From assembly GCA_005879775.1 (NCBI GenBank), contig VBJX01000045.1, forward strand, positions 1-7,813: 7,813 nt of DNA. The letters run 5' to 3'. The position numbers and the translations under genes are program-made. The notes beneath the pieces are model-generated. The model did not search any database and had not been told where the DNA came from. It saw nothing but the letters and a program-made list of their open reading frames with translations. Shown here in pieces: positions 1 to 6,266 of the stretch (the first letter of the stretch is position 1; every line of letters starts with the position of its first letter). Source of the stretch: Chloroflexota bacterium. Lineage in GTDB: Bacteria; Chloroflexota; Limnocylindria; QHBO01.

Positions 1-520
1 CGATCAGCACCCGGCGCGCGATCAGCTCGGCGAGGGTCAACGCGATCTCTCGCAGCCCACCGCCACCCAGCACGATGCCGGTGAATCGATCGTGAATCTC
101 GGCGGCGCGCTGCAGCCGCAGCGATTGCTCGTTGAGGATCACGGTCAACACAGCGCTGATGATCTCGTTGAAGCTGCTCTCGGGCGGCAGCTCGATCAAC
201 GGAAAGCCGCATGCGTCGGCGGCGCTGAGCATGGTTTGAGGGATCTCTTCGAGGTAGCGATCCGGCTTCACCGCGATGCCCGCCAGCCCTTTGGCCGCCA
301 GCTCGGGGACCAGCGCATCGAGGGCGGCCCGGTCGTCCCGCAACGGGTAGGCGGTGGTGAGGAGCAGCTCCTCGGGCCGCACCCAGGGCAGGATGTCCGG
401 CACTTCCATGACATTCACGTTGCTGACGCGCCGGTCGAGCCCCGCTCCGCCGGCGAGCACGCGGGCGTTCTGGAGTGGCGGGAGCTCGAGTGCCTGCCTG
501 AGGCTGAGCGAGTCGGCCAT
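1..520 (-). CDS. PucR-family transcriptional regulator, N-terminal part (cut by window edge)
   Basis: On the minus strand an open frame starts with ATG at 520 and runs off the left edge, giving 173 codons. It begins MADSLSLRQALELPPLQNARVL and continues with VSNVNVMEVPDILPWVRPEELLLTT (broken here as VSNVNVMEVPDILPW then VRPEELLLTT), then KGLAGIAVKPDRYLEEIP and CGFPLIELPPESSFNEI. This is the typical N-terminal domain of purine catabolism regulators (PucR): a variable opening, the 'V.V.E..D...W...gElllTT' core, and the 'P.i.lP....f.ei' end. The C-terminal helix-turn-helix half expected in this family lies outside the window. The start is fixed by an in-frame TGA at 527-529, just upstream; no strong ribosome-binding site is visible. 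The gene is divergent from the ureide operon 89 bases away, so it probably controls that operon and perhaps itself. The family is confident; the effector is unknown. Confidence 0.88.
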   Translation of the reverse strand, partial: MADSLSLRQALELPPLQNARVLAGGAGLDRRVSNVNVMEVPDILPWVRPEELLLTTAYPLRDDRAALDALVPELAAKGLAGIAVKPDRYLEEIPQTMLSAADACGFPLIELPPESSFNEIISAVLTVILNEQSLRLQRAAEIHDRFTGIVLGGGGLREIALTLAELIARRVLI

Positions 521-609
521 TGCCTGTCATGGTCTCACACGCTGCGGGCCCCTGAGTGGCAGGAATTGCCAATGACGCGTGATCGCCGTGACCCTAGCAT
601 TGGCACCCG
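521..609. promoter_or_regulatory. Divergent control region between pucR-like gene and allH
   Basis: This 89-base region separates two genes read outward and should hold both promoters. On the + strand TAGCAT at 595-600 fits the TANNNT pattern of a -10 box and would place transcription start at about 607-610, at or just before the allH ATG at 610. No Shine-Dalgarno sequence is visible there, so the operon mRNA may be leaderless or nearly so. No well-spaced -35 box is obvious: TTGCCA at 566-571 is too far from the -10 box. No clear minus-strand promoter was recognised. The half-site repeats inside this region are listed separately. The assignment rests on gene layout and weak motifs. Confidence 0.55.
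557..605. promoter_or_regulatory. Candidate operator: three TGGCA/TGCCA half-sites
   Basis: TGGCAGGAATTGCCA at 557-571 is a perfect inverted repeat with 5-base arms and a 5-base spacer. The right arm extends to TGCCAAT (567-573), which is the exact reverse complement of ATTGGCA at 599-605, so a third half-site sits about 32 bases (roughly three helical turns) downstream. The last site overlaps the candidate -10 box by two bases and lies next to the allH start, where a bound protein could block or guide RNA polymerase. The obvious candidate binder is the adjacent PucR-type regulator. That link is inference from position; I do not recognise the motif as a published PucR site. Confidence 0.4.
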
Positions 610-1546
610 ATGAAGGTCCGGAGCCAAACGACCCAGACCGCGGCCGGCGCCCTGCCAACGCGCCGATTCGCGGCCACTCGGATCAGCAAGGCGATCGAGG
701 CAGATCTGCTCGTTCCCGGTGGTGAGGGGATCGTCGAGGGCGTCCATCGGTCGGCCATCAACATCCGCTGGCGGGGGCGCCTGCTGACGATCGCTCATGA
801 GTCGATGGGCGGGCTCCCGAACGGGATCCTGGTTGATTCCACAACGCCCCTGGACCGAGTCGACGTGGCCGCTGGGACGCCAGTCCTGGGCGATGGCTAC
901 GCCCTGCGAATGCCCGAGGCCTCGCTGGAGGTCCGCTTCTCAGGCGCCACGAGGTGGTCGCCGGCGATGCCTGCGGTCGCCGGCCTGACGCTGGCAATGC
1001 GGGTCAGCCGTGGGCGTCGGGCGATCCGCCTCGCCGCCGACCAGGCACCGCGGATTGGACTGGTCGCTTGGGCGAGCGGCGGCACTCTGTCTGGCTGGCG
1101 TGACGGAGGGCCTCCGCCAGCGGAGCCCTCAGCGCGCCCTGGGCGCCGCGTATCCGTTGATCGGCTTGGGCCCCGGCGCAACGCCATCCGGCGACGACCT
1201 GCTCGTCGGCCTCACGGCCGGCCTGGCGGCGACCCGCCATCCGCTGGCGGGATCGTTCGCCGCCGGCGTGGCGCGCGACGCCGAGGGCATGACCACTTCC
1301 ATCGCGGCGGCCTACCTGGCTCACGCGGGACAGTTGGAATTCTCCGAGCGGCTCCAGCGTGCCGCGCTCGCGGTCCTCACGGCTCGCGAGCCGGACCTGC
1401 GCATCGCCATCATCGGTGCGTTGGCTTGGGGCGCCTCGTCTGGCGCGGACATGATGGTTGGCCTTCTTGTCGGCATCCAGGCGGACGCCCCATGGCTGCG
1501 TCCCCGGCTGCTGGCCTGCGCCGACGACGGCACAGTGGCTGCATGA
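610..1546 (+). CDS. allH: AllH-like DUF2877 subunit of oxamate carbamoyltransferase, frameshifted in this sequence
   Basis: The two halves of one DUF2877 protein lie in two frames. From ATG 610 (in-frame TAG at 595, so no earlier start) frame 1 reads GIVEGVHRSAINIRWRGRLL and LPNGILVD, the family's N-terminal pattern, and stays sensible to about 1060. After about 1080 the family signature is in frame 2: GLGPGATPSGDDLLVGL at 1163-1213 and GASSGADMMVGL near 1430-1465, ending at TGA 1544-1546. Removing one base between about 1021 and 1085 gives a protein of about 311 residues, near the usual length. In E. coli the homologue YlbF (AllH) works with AllF and AllG to convert oxalurate and phosphate to oxamate and carbamoyl phosphate. 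The stop overlaps the allF start (ATGA). Both halves keep conserved motifs, so a sequencing or assembly error is at least as likely as a real lesion. Confidence 0.82.
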
Positions 1547-3060
1547 GCGTCGTCCGACAGCGGGTCTTCCGCAACGCATATCGGGACTCAGTCGAGCTGA
1601 TGCGTATCGCAGCCGAGATCGAGCACCTCCCTGGCGTGATCCGCGCCGGGCTGGTGATGTGCACCCCCGCCAACCTCGCGATCGTCACCGATGCCGGTCT
1701 GGGCAAGGGCCTCGACCCGGCCGCGGGGCCGAACGACATGGTGGTTGCCCTCGCCGCGAAGGACGACGAGGCGGCCGAGGCAGCCTTCGAGCGAGCAGCC
1801 ACCCTCATGCGTGGGGCTGGTGAAGAGTCTCCGGGCGACGGCAGGCGTTTCGTGCCGACCACCATCGCCGAGGCGCTCGGCGAGCTGCCGGAAGCGAACC
1901 TGGCGCTCATCTCGACACCTGGACCCTACGCCGCTGCCGAGGCCCTGAAAGCCCTGAAGCGCGGCCTGCACGTCTTCCTGTTCAGCGACAACGTGTCGAT
2001 TCACGACGAGATCGACCTGAAGCGACTCGGCGCGCGCAAGGGGTTGCTGGTCATGGGTCCGGACTGCGGAACGGCGATCCTGGACGGCGTTCCGCTTGGC
2101 TTCGCCAACGTCGTGCGTCGCGGCGGCGTTGGGCTTGTCGGCGCCAGCGGGACCGGCCTGCAGCAGGTGACCTGTCTCCTGGATGCCTTCGGAGCCGGCG
2201 TCTCGCAGGCGATCGGCGTTGGCGGCCGCGACCTTCACGAGGAGATTGGCGGTCTGATGATGCTCGCCGGCCTCGAACGGCTCGCGGCGGACGACGGGAC
2301 GAATGTCATCGTGCTGATCTCCAAGCCGCCCGATGCCCCGGTCGCCGCAACGGTGCTTGCCGCGGCCGCAGCGGTGTCGAAGCCGGTGGTTGTCAACTTC
2401 CTGGGCGGGGATGCTGAGCCGATCCGGGCCGCCGGAGCACACCCGGCAGCGACGTTCGAGGAGGCAGCACGGACGGCGGCCAGGTTGAGCCTGGGTGCCG
2501 AACCGGTCTCTCTCGACGGCGATGAGCCCGAGGCGAGGTTGCTGGAGGGAGACGACGCGCTGGGCCCGGGCCGGATCGCCGGTCTCTTCTCCGGCGGGTC
2601 CCTGGCGAGCGAGGCAAAGGTCGTGCTGAAGGACCTGCTCGGCGCCGAGGTGGCCGCCGATCAGCAGATCGTCGACCTCGGGGATGATGAGTACACGGTT
2701 GGTCGGCCCCATCCCATGATCGACCCCCGCCTGCGGAGCGAGAAGATCGTGGAGGCCGGGCAGAACCCCGCCGTGAGCGTGATCCTGCTCGACATCGTCC
2801 TCGGCTACGCATCGCATCCCGATCCGGCAGGGGCGCTCATCCCGGCCATCGACGCGGCACGCCGGGCGGCCACGGAGGGCGGACGCCGGCTGGCAGTCGT
2901 CGCGGCCGTATGCGGCACGCCCGGCGATCCCCAGGGACTCGCCGGCCAGCGGGAGATCCTCATCGACGCCGGGGTCCACCTGGCCGCCAGCAACGCTCGC
3001 GCGGCACGGATGGCGGGCCTGATGGTGCAGCCTGCCGCCATGCGGGAGGTGCCGGCCTGA
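1543..3060 (+). CDS. allF: AllF (FdrA) subunit of oxamate carbamoyltransferase, succinyl-CoA-synthetase-like fold
   Basis: This is a 505-residue FdrA homologue, slightly shorter than the E. coli protein. Residues about 165-310 resemble the CoA-binding and ligase regions of succinyl-CoA synthetase alpha: MGPDCGT (171-177), GLVGASGTG (197-205) and GVGGRDL (225-231). The C-terminal part carries the FdrA hallmarks GLFSGGSL (347-354), DLGDDEYTVGRPHPMIDP (378-395) and DIVLGYASHPDPA. It was long annotated as an acyl-CoA synthetase, but in E. coli it is now assigned to oxamate carbamoyltransferase with AllG and AllH; all three are adjacent here. I chose ATG 1543 because MSVVRQRVFRNAYRDSVELM matches the family start and the ATG overlaps the allH stop by four bases. 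The frame is open back to 610, but residues before 1543 are frameshifted allH, not FdrA. Its end overlaps allG by one base. Cytoplasmic; no signal peptide or membrane segment. Confidence 0.9.
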   Translation: MSVVRQRVFRNAYRDSVELMRIAAEIEHLPGVIRAGLVMCTPANLAIVTDAGLGKGLDPAAGPNDMVVALAAKDDEAAEAAFERAATLMRGAGEESPGDGRRFVPTTIAEALGELPEANLALISTPGPYAAAEALKALKRGLHVFLFSDNVSIHDEIDLKRLGARKGLLVMGPDCGTAILDGVPLGFANVVRRGGVGLVGASGTGLQQVTCLLDAFGAGVSQAIGVGGRDLHEEIGGLMMLAGLERLAADDGTNVIVLISKPPDAPVAATVLAAAAAVSKPVVVNFLGGDAEPIRAAGAHPAATFEEAARTAARLSLGAEPVSLDGDEPEARLLEGDDALGPGRIAGLFSGGSLASEAKVVLKDLLGAEVAADQQIVDLGDDEYTVGRPHPMIDPRLRSEKIVEAGQNPAVSVILLDIVLGYASHPDPAGALIPAIDAARRAATEGGRRLAVVAAVCGTPGDPQGLAGQREILIDAGVHLAASNARAARMAGLMVQPAAMREVPA

Positions 3061-4484
3061 TGCTGCGGAACGGCATATCCGCACTGAATATCGGGCTGGC
3101 CGGATTCGCCGATCCGATCGTGGCCGCCGGCGCCAGCGTGCTGAACCTGGACTGGCGCCCGCCGGCGGGAGCGGATCCCGAGCTCGGCATGCTCCAGGCG
3201 CGGCTCGAGGACGATCCCGACGATGCGGTCGGCAGGCAGGTGGCCGCGGCCAACCGCGACGCGCTCGATCGCCTTCTCGGCGCGAGCCCGTTGCTGGTCG
3301 ACGTGCGGCCAGCCGAGGAGGCCATCCCTGGACTGACCGGCCGCATGCTCCTCCATTCGGGACCGCCGATCAGCTGGGACCGAATGTGCGGCCCGATGCG
3401 GGGAGCCATCATCGGCGCGGCGCTCTTCGAGGGCTGGGCGGCCGACGCTCAGGCAGCCGAGCAGCTGGCGGAGCGCGGCGAGATCGCGTTCGATGCCTGC
3501 CATCACCGCGGCGCGGTTGGACCGATGGCCGGGATCGTCTCGCCGTCGATGCCGGTCGTCGTTGTCGAGAACACGGCGAGCGGGAATCGAGCGTTTGCCA
3601 CCCTCAACGAGGGCCTGGGCAAGGTGCTCCGCTTCGGGGCCTACGATGATTCGGTGCTCGAGCGCCTGCGATGGTTCCGCGACAGCCTCGGCCCCATCCT
3701 GGCCCGAACGCTGGAGGCCAACGGCCCGGTCGACCTGAAGAGCATCACTGCCCAGGCGCTCCAGATGGGGGACGAGGGACATAACCGAAACGTGGCGGCC
3801 ACCTCGCTGTTGGTGCGCAGCCTGGCGCCGACGCTGGTGCGCACGTCGACCGCTGCCGACGCGACGGCGGCCCTCGACTTTCTGCGCGGTAACGACCACT
3901 TCTTCCTGAACCTGTCGATGGCTGCCTGCAAGGCATCGCTCGATGCCGCGCACGGCATCCCCGGCTCGACCGTGGTGACGGCCATGAGTCGCAACGGGGT
4001 GGAGTTCGGCATCCGCCTGTCGGGGACCGCCGATGAGTGGTTCACCGCCCCGGTGGGCGTTCCCGATGGGCTCTACTTCCCGGGCTATGGCCCCGAGGAC
4101 GCGAACCCCGACCTGGGCGACAGTGCGATCACCGAAACCTGCGGCATCGGCGGATTCGCCATGGCCGCGGCGCCGGCCATCGTGCGTTTCGTGGGCGGCA
4201 GCGCTGCCGATGCCCTCAACTTCACGCGCGAGATGTACCGCATCACGCTGGAGCGCAACCCGACCTTCGCCCTCCCCCCGCTGGGCTTCGCGGGCACGCC
4301 GACCGGAATCGACGCACGGCGCGTGGTCGAGAGCGGCGTCCAGCCGGTGATCAACACCGGCATTGCGCACAAGCTGCCCGGTGTCGGGCAGATCGGCGCC
4401 GGGATTGCTCGCGCGCCATTGAGCTGCTTTGCCGACGCGCTGCGCGGGTTGGCGGCGCGGCTCGACGTTGCGGAGGCCGCCTGA
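3060..4484 (+). CDS. allG: AllG-like DUF1116 subunit of oxamate carbamoyltransferase
   Basis: This 474-residue protein matches the DUF1116 family (E. coli YlbE, now AllG) along its whole length. Conserved blocks in order: HHRGAVGPMAG (148-158), NEGLGKVLRFGA, QMGDEGHNRN (235-244), NDHFFLNLSMAACKA (278-292), YGPEDANPDLGDSAI (343-357), GIGGFAMAAAPAI, and INTGIAHK (431-438) followed by GVGQIGAG. The many invariant His, Asp and Asn residues look like a ligand or catalytic site. The family partners with AllF and AllH to split oxalurate with phosphate into oxamate and carbamoyl phosphate; which subunit carries which catalytic residue cannot be told from sequence alone. ATG 3060 shares its A with the allF stop (TGATG), and the gene's own stop shares an A with the next start, so translation is probably coupled. 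The reading frame extends further upstream over allF, but that part lacks family similarity. Confidence 0.92.
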   Translation: MLRNGISALNIGLAGFADPIVAAGASVLNLDWRPPAGADPELGMLQARLEDDPDDAVGRQVAAANRDALDRLLGASPLLVDVRPAEEAIPGLTGRMLLHSGPPISWDRMCGPMRGAIIGAALFEGWAADAQAAEQLAERGEIAFDACHHRGAVGPMAGIVSPSMPVVVVENTASGNRAFATLNEGLGKVLRFGAYDDSVLERLRWFRDSLGPILARTLEANGPVDLKSITAQALQMGDEGHNRNVAATSLLVRSLAPTLVRTSTAADATAALDFLRGNDHFFLNLSMAACKASLDAAHGIPGSTVVTAMSRNGVEFGIRLSGTADEWFTAPVGVPDGLYFPGYGPEDANPDLGDSAITETCGIGGFAMAAAPAIVRFVGGSAADALNFTREMYRITLERNPTFALPPLGFAGTPTGIDARRVVESGVQPVINTGIAHKLPGVGQIGAGIARAPLSCFADALRGLAARLDVAEAA

Positions 4485-5467
4485 TGGAACGCAGCGCGGT
4501 GATCGCCATCGGCGGAAACGCCCTGATTCTCGACGGGCAGAAAGGGTCCATTGCCGAGCAGTTCGCCAACGCGACCGAGACGGCGAGCCACATCGCGTCC
4601 CTGGTGGCAGACGGCTGGCGAGTGGTGGTAACCCACGGCAATGGCCCGCAGGTCGGCTTCATCCTGCTTCGCTCCGAGCTGATCGGGGAGTCGTCGGGGA
4701 TTCCGCGCCTCTCGCTCGACATGAGCGTCGCCGACTCCCAGGGCGGGATCGGGCACATCCTCGGCAACGCGCTGCTCAACGAGCTCGGCTCGCGCGGGAT
4801 CAGCGACCAGGTGGCCTGCATCCTGACCCACGTGGTGGTCGATCCGGCAGATGCGGCATTCCGCGAGCCGACCAAGCCGATCGGCCCGTCGTATGACGCA
4901 GAAGAGGCAGACCGCAAGCGGCGCGACGAGGGGTGGGCAATGGTCGAGGACTCCGGCCGCGGCTACCGGCGAATCGTGCCGTCACCGCATCCGCTGCGGA
5001 TCGTGGAGGCGGAGCAGATCAGCTCGCTGGTGGCCAGTGGCTTCGTGGTCATCGCAGCCGGGGGCGGGGGGATCCCGGTCGTGGAGACAGCATCGGCCGG
5101 CTACCGAGGGGTCGAGGCGGTGATCGACAAGGATCTCGCCTCGGCGCTGCTGGCGGGCAGCCTGGGGATCCCGCTGCTGGTCCTGTCGACCGGGGTCGAA
5201 CGGGTGGCGATCCATTTCCGACAGCCCGATGAGCGCTACCTGGACCGGCTCACCGTGACCGAGGCGCGAGGGTATCTGGCCGACGGCGAGTTCCCGAAGG
5301 GGAGCATGGGTCCCAAAGTCGAGGCGGCGATCACGTTCCTGGAGCACGGCGGAACCGAGGTGCTGATCACCTCACCGGCAAACCTGGAGGAGGCATTCGC
5401 GGGGCGGTCCGGGACGCGCATCGTCGCGGACCCCGCCCTTGCAGCGGTAGGTCCATCGGACAAGTGA
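4484..5467 (+). CDS. allK: Carbamate kinase (AllK-like)
   Basis: This 327-residue protein is a full-length carbamate kinase of the amino-acid kinase fold. Motifs in order: VIAIGGNAL (6-14, phosphate binding), THGNGPQVG (50-58), DMSVADSQGGIGHI, PTKPIGP, EDSGRGYRRIVPSP (155-168), AAGGGGIPV (191-199), VIDKDLASALLA starting at 213 with the key lysine 216, and GSMGPKVEAA (273-282). It transfers phosphate from carbamoyl phosphate to ADP, giving ATP and carbamate, which breaks down to CO2 and ammonia. Behind allHFG its substrate is almost certainly the carbamoyl phosphate released from oxalurate, so this is the energy-yielding step of the pathway. No arginine deiminase or ornithine carbamoyltransferase is nearby, which argues against an arcC role. 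ATG 4484 overlaps the allG stop by one base (TGATG). The reading frame is open upstream, but that stretch is out of frame within allG. Confidence 0.95.
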   Translation: MERSAVIAIGGNALILDGQKGSIAEQFANATETASHIASLVADGWRVVVTHGNGPQVGFILLRSELIGESSGIPRLSLDMSVADSQGGIGHILGNALLNELGSRGISDQVACILTHVVVDPADAAFREPTKPIGPSYDAEEADRKRRDEGWAMVEDSGRGYRRIVPSPHPLRIVEAEQISSLVASGFVVIAAGGGGIPVVETASAGYRGVEAVIDKDLASALLAGSLGIPLLVLSTGVERVAIHFRQPDERYLDRLTVTEARGYLADGEFPKGSMGPKVEAAITFLEHGGTEVLITSPANLEEAFAGRSGTRIVADPALAAVGPSDK

Positions 5468-5473
5468 AGGAGG
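5467..5473 (+). promoter_or_regulatory. Strong Shine-Dalgarno deciding the hydrolase start
   Basis: AAGGAGG begins on the last base of the allK stop codon and lies 11 bases before ATG 5485. It favours ATG 5485 over the in-frame GTG at 5464, although that GTG would give a 4-base overlap with allK (GTGA), like its upstream neighbours. Confidence 0.7.
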
Positions 5474-5484
5474 TCCACGGGAGC

Positions 5485-6174
5485 ATGCTGAAGATGAGGG
5501 CGGAGCCCTACGACTTCGAGTTCGACCCCAAGAAGACGGCGCTGGTGATGATCGACTTTCAGCGCGACTTCGTGTACCCCGGCGGCTTTGGTGAATCGCT
5601 GGGCAACGACACCTCCCTCCTGCTGGCGGCGCTGCCGGCCGCGGAGGAGGTGCTGAAGGCCTGCCGCGATTCGGGAATCTTCGTGATCCACACCCGAGAA
5701 GGGCATCGCGCCGACCTTTCCGATCTGCCGCGCGCCAAGTATGAGCGCGGCAATCCGTCGATCCACATCGGCGACGAAGGACCGATGGGCCGCCTGCTGG
5801 TCCGCGGATCGCACGGCCACGACATCGTCGAGGAGGTCTACCCGATCGAAGGGGAGCCAGTGGTCGACAAGCCCGGCAAGGGCGCGTTCTACGCCACCGA
5901 CATGGACACCATTCTCAAGATGAAAGGGATCGAGAAGCTGATCTTCTGCGGCGTGACCACAGAGGTCTGCGTGCAGACGAGCGTGCGAGAGGCAAACGAC
6001 CGCGGCTACGACGCCTGCGTCATCTCGGACGCGGTCGCGTCGTACTTCCCGGAGTTCCAGCGCGTCGCGCTGGAGATGATCAAGGCCCAGGGCGGCATCT
6101 TCGGCTGGGTCAGCGACTCGACGGCCTTCCTCCAGGCGCTCGGCAAGCCGGCGATGGCCGGCGCCCAGGCATGA
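5485..6174 (+). CDS. Isochorismatase-like cysteine amidohydrolase, biuret hydrolase-like
   Basis: This 229-residue protein belongs to the isochorismatase-like cysteine hydrolase superfamily (nicotinamidase, N-carbamoylsarcosine amidase, ureidoacrylate amidase RutB, biuret hydrolase BiuH). The triad is visible: Asp24 in VMIDFQRDF, Lys132 in DKPGKGAF and nucleophile Cys162 in CGVTTEVCVQTS, with the cis-peptide Val157-Thr158. The stretch REANDRGYDACVISD, SYFPEF and AQGGIFGW recalls, from memory, BiuH and related amidases more than nicotinamidase or isochorismatase. Such enzymes hydrolyse a small amide through a Cys thioester and release ammonia. With oxamate carbamoyltransferase genes upstream, plausible substrates are oxamate (giving oxalate), biuret or another N-carbamoyl compound; the sequence cannot decide. 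ATG 5485 was chosen for its Shine-Dalgarno; GTG 5464 would add seven residues. It follows allK by 17 bases, so it belongs to the same operon. Cytoplasmic. Confidence 0.87.
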   Translation: MLKMRAEPYDFEFDPKKTALVMIDFQRDFVYPGGFGESLGNDTSLLLAALPAAEEVLKACRDSGIFVIHTREGHRADLSDLPRAKYERGNPSIHIGDEGPMGRLLVRGSHGHDIVEEVYPIEGEPVVDKPGKGAFYATDMDTILKMKGIEKLIFCGVTTEVCVQTSVREANDRGYDACVISDAVASYFPEFQRVALEMIKAQGGIFGWVSDSTAFLQALGKPAMAGAQA

Positions 6175-6256
6175 CGACGGTGTCGATGCCTGACGCCGCC
6201 GTTCGTCACCCGCCGTAAGCGATTGGCCGTCGACTCATCTAGGGGGAGGGAGGTAG

Positions 6257-6261
6257 AGGAG
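6257..6261 (+). promoter_or_regulatory. Ribosome-binding site of the permease gene
   Basis: AGGAG ends five bases before ATG 6267, within a purine-rich run at 6241-6263. It fixes the permease start. The 92-base gap from the hydrolase stop (6175-6266) is the widest in the operon; I saw no T-rich hairpin terminator and no convincing promoter in it. Confidence 0.65.
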
Positions 6262-6266
6262 AACCA

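Noticed and set aside
572..583. Near-palindrome ATGACGCGTGAT in the divergent region
   Set aside because: Two mismatches in 12 bases around a common ACGCGT core; such matches are expected by chance in GC-rich DNA, and the TGGCA repeats are stronger.
92..613. Plus-strand open frame of 173 codons over the regulator
   Set aside because: It lies opposite the well-supported PucR-domain gene, has shadow-like composition rich in Arg, His and Gly, and shows no family motif.
1010..1546. Separate small gene starting at GTG 1010
   Set aside because: The frame holds the C-terminal half of DUF2877, but its first residues overlap sensible frame-1 AllH sequence and the GTG has no ribosome-binding site, so a frameshift in one gene explains it better.
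1588..3084. Minus-strand open frame of 498 codons opposite allF
   Set aside because: It is an antisense shadow caused by high GC at codon third positions; Arg/His/Gly-rich with no recognisable domain.
2805..4370. Minus-strand open frame of 521 codons opposite allG
   Set aside because: Opposite a fully conserved DUF1116 gene; low-complexity composition and no motif, so no reason to call it a gene despite its length.
4484..5467. Arginine deiminase pathway carbamate kinase (arcC)
   Set aside because: No arginine deiminase, ornithine carbamoyltransferase or arginine antiporter gene is nearby; the oxamate carbamoyltransferase genes directly upstream explain the kinase.
6173..6207. Hairpin after the hydrolase gene (GACG-CGG with CCG-CGTC)
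   Set aside because: The stem has an internal bulge, an 18-base loop and no T tract, so it does not support a terminator.
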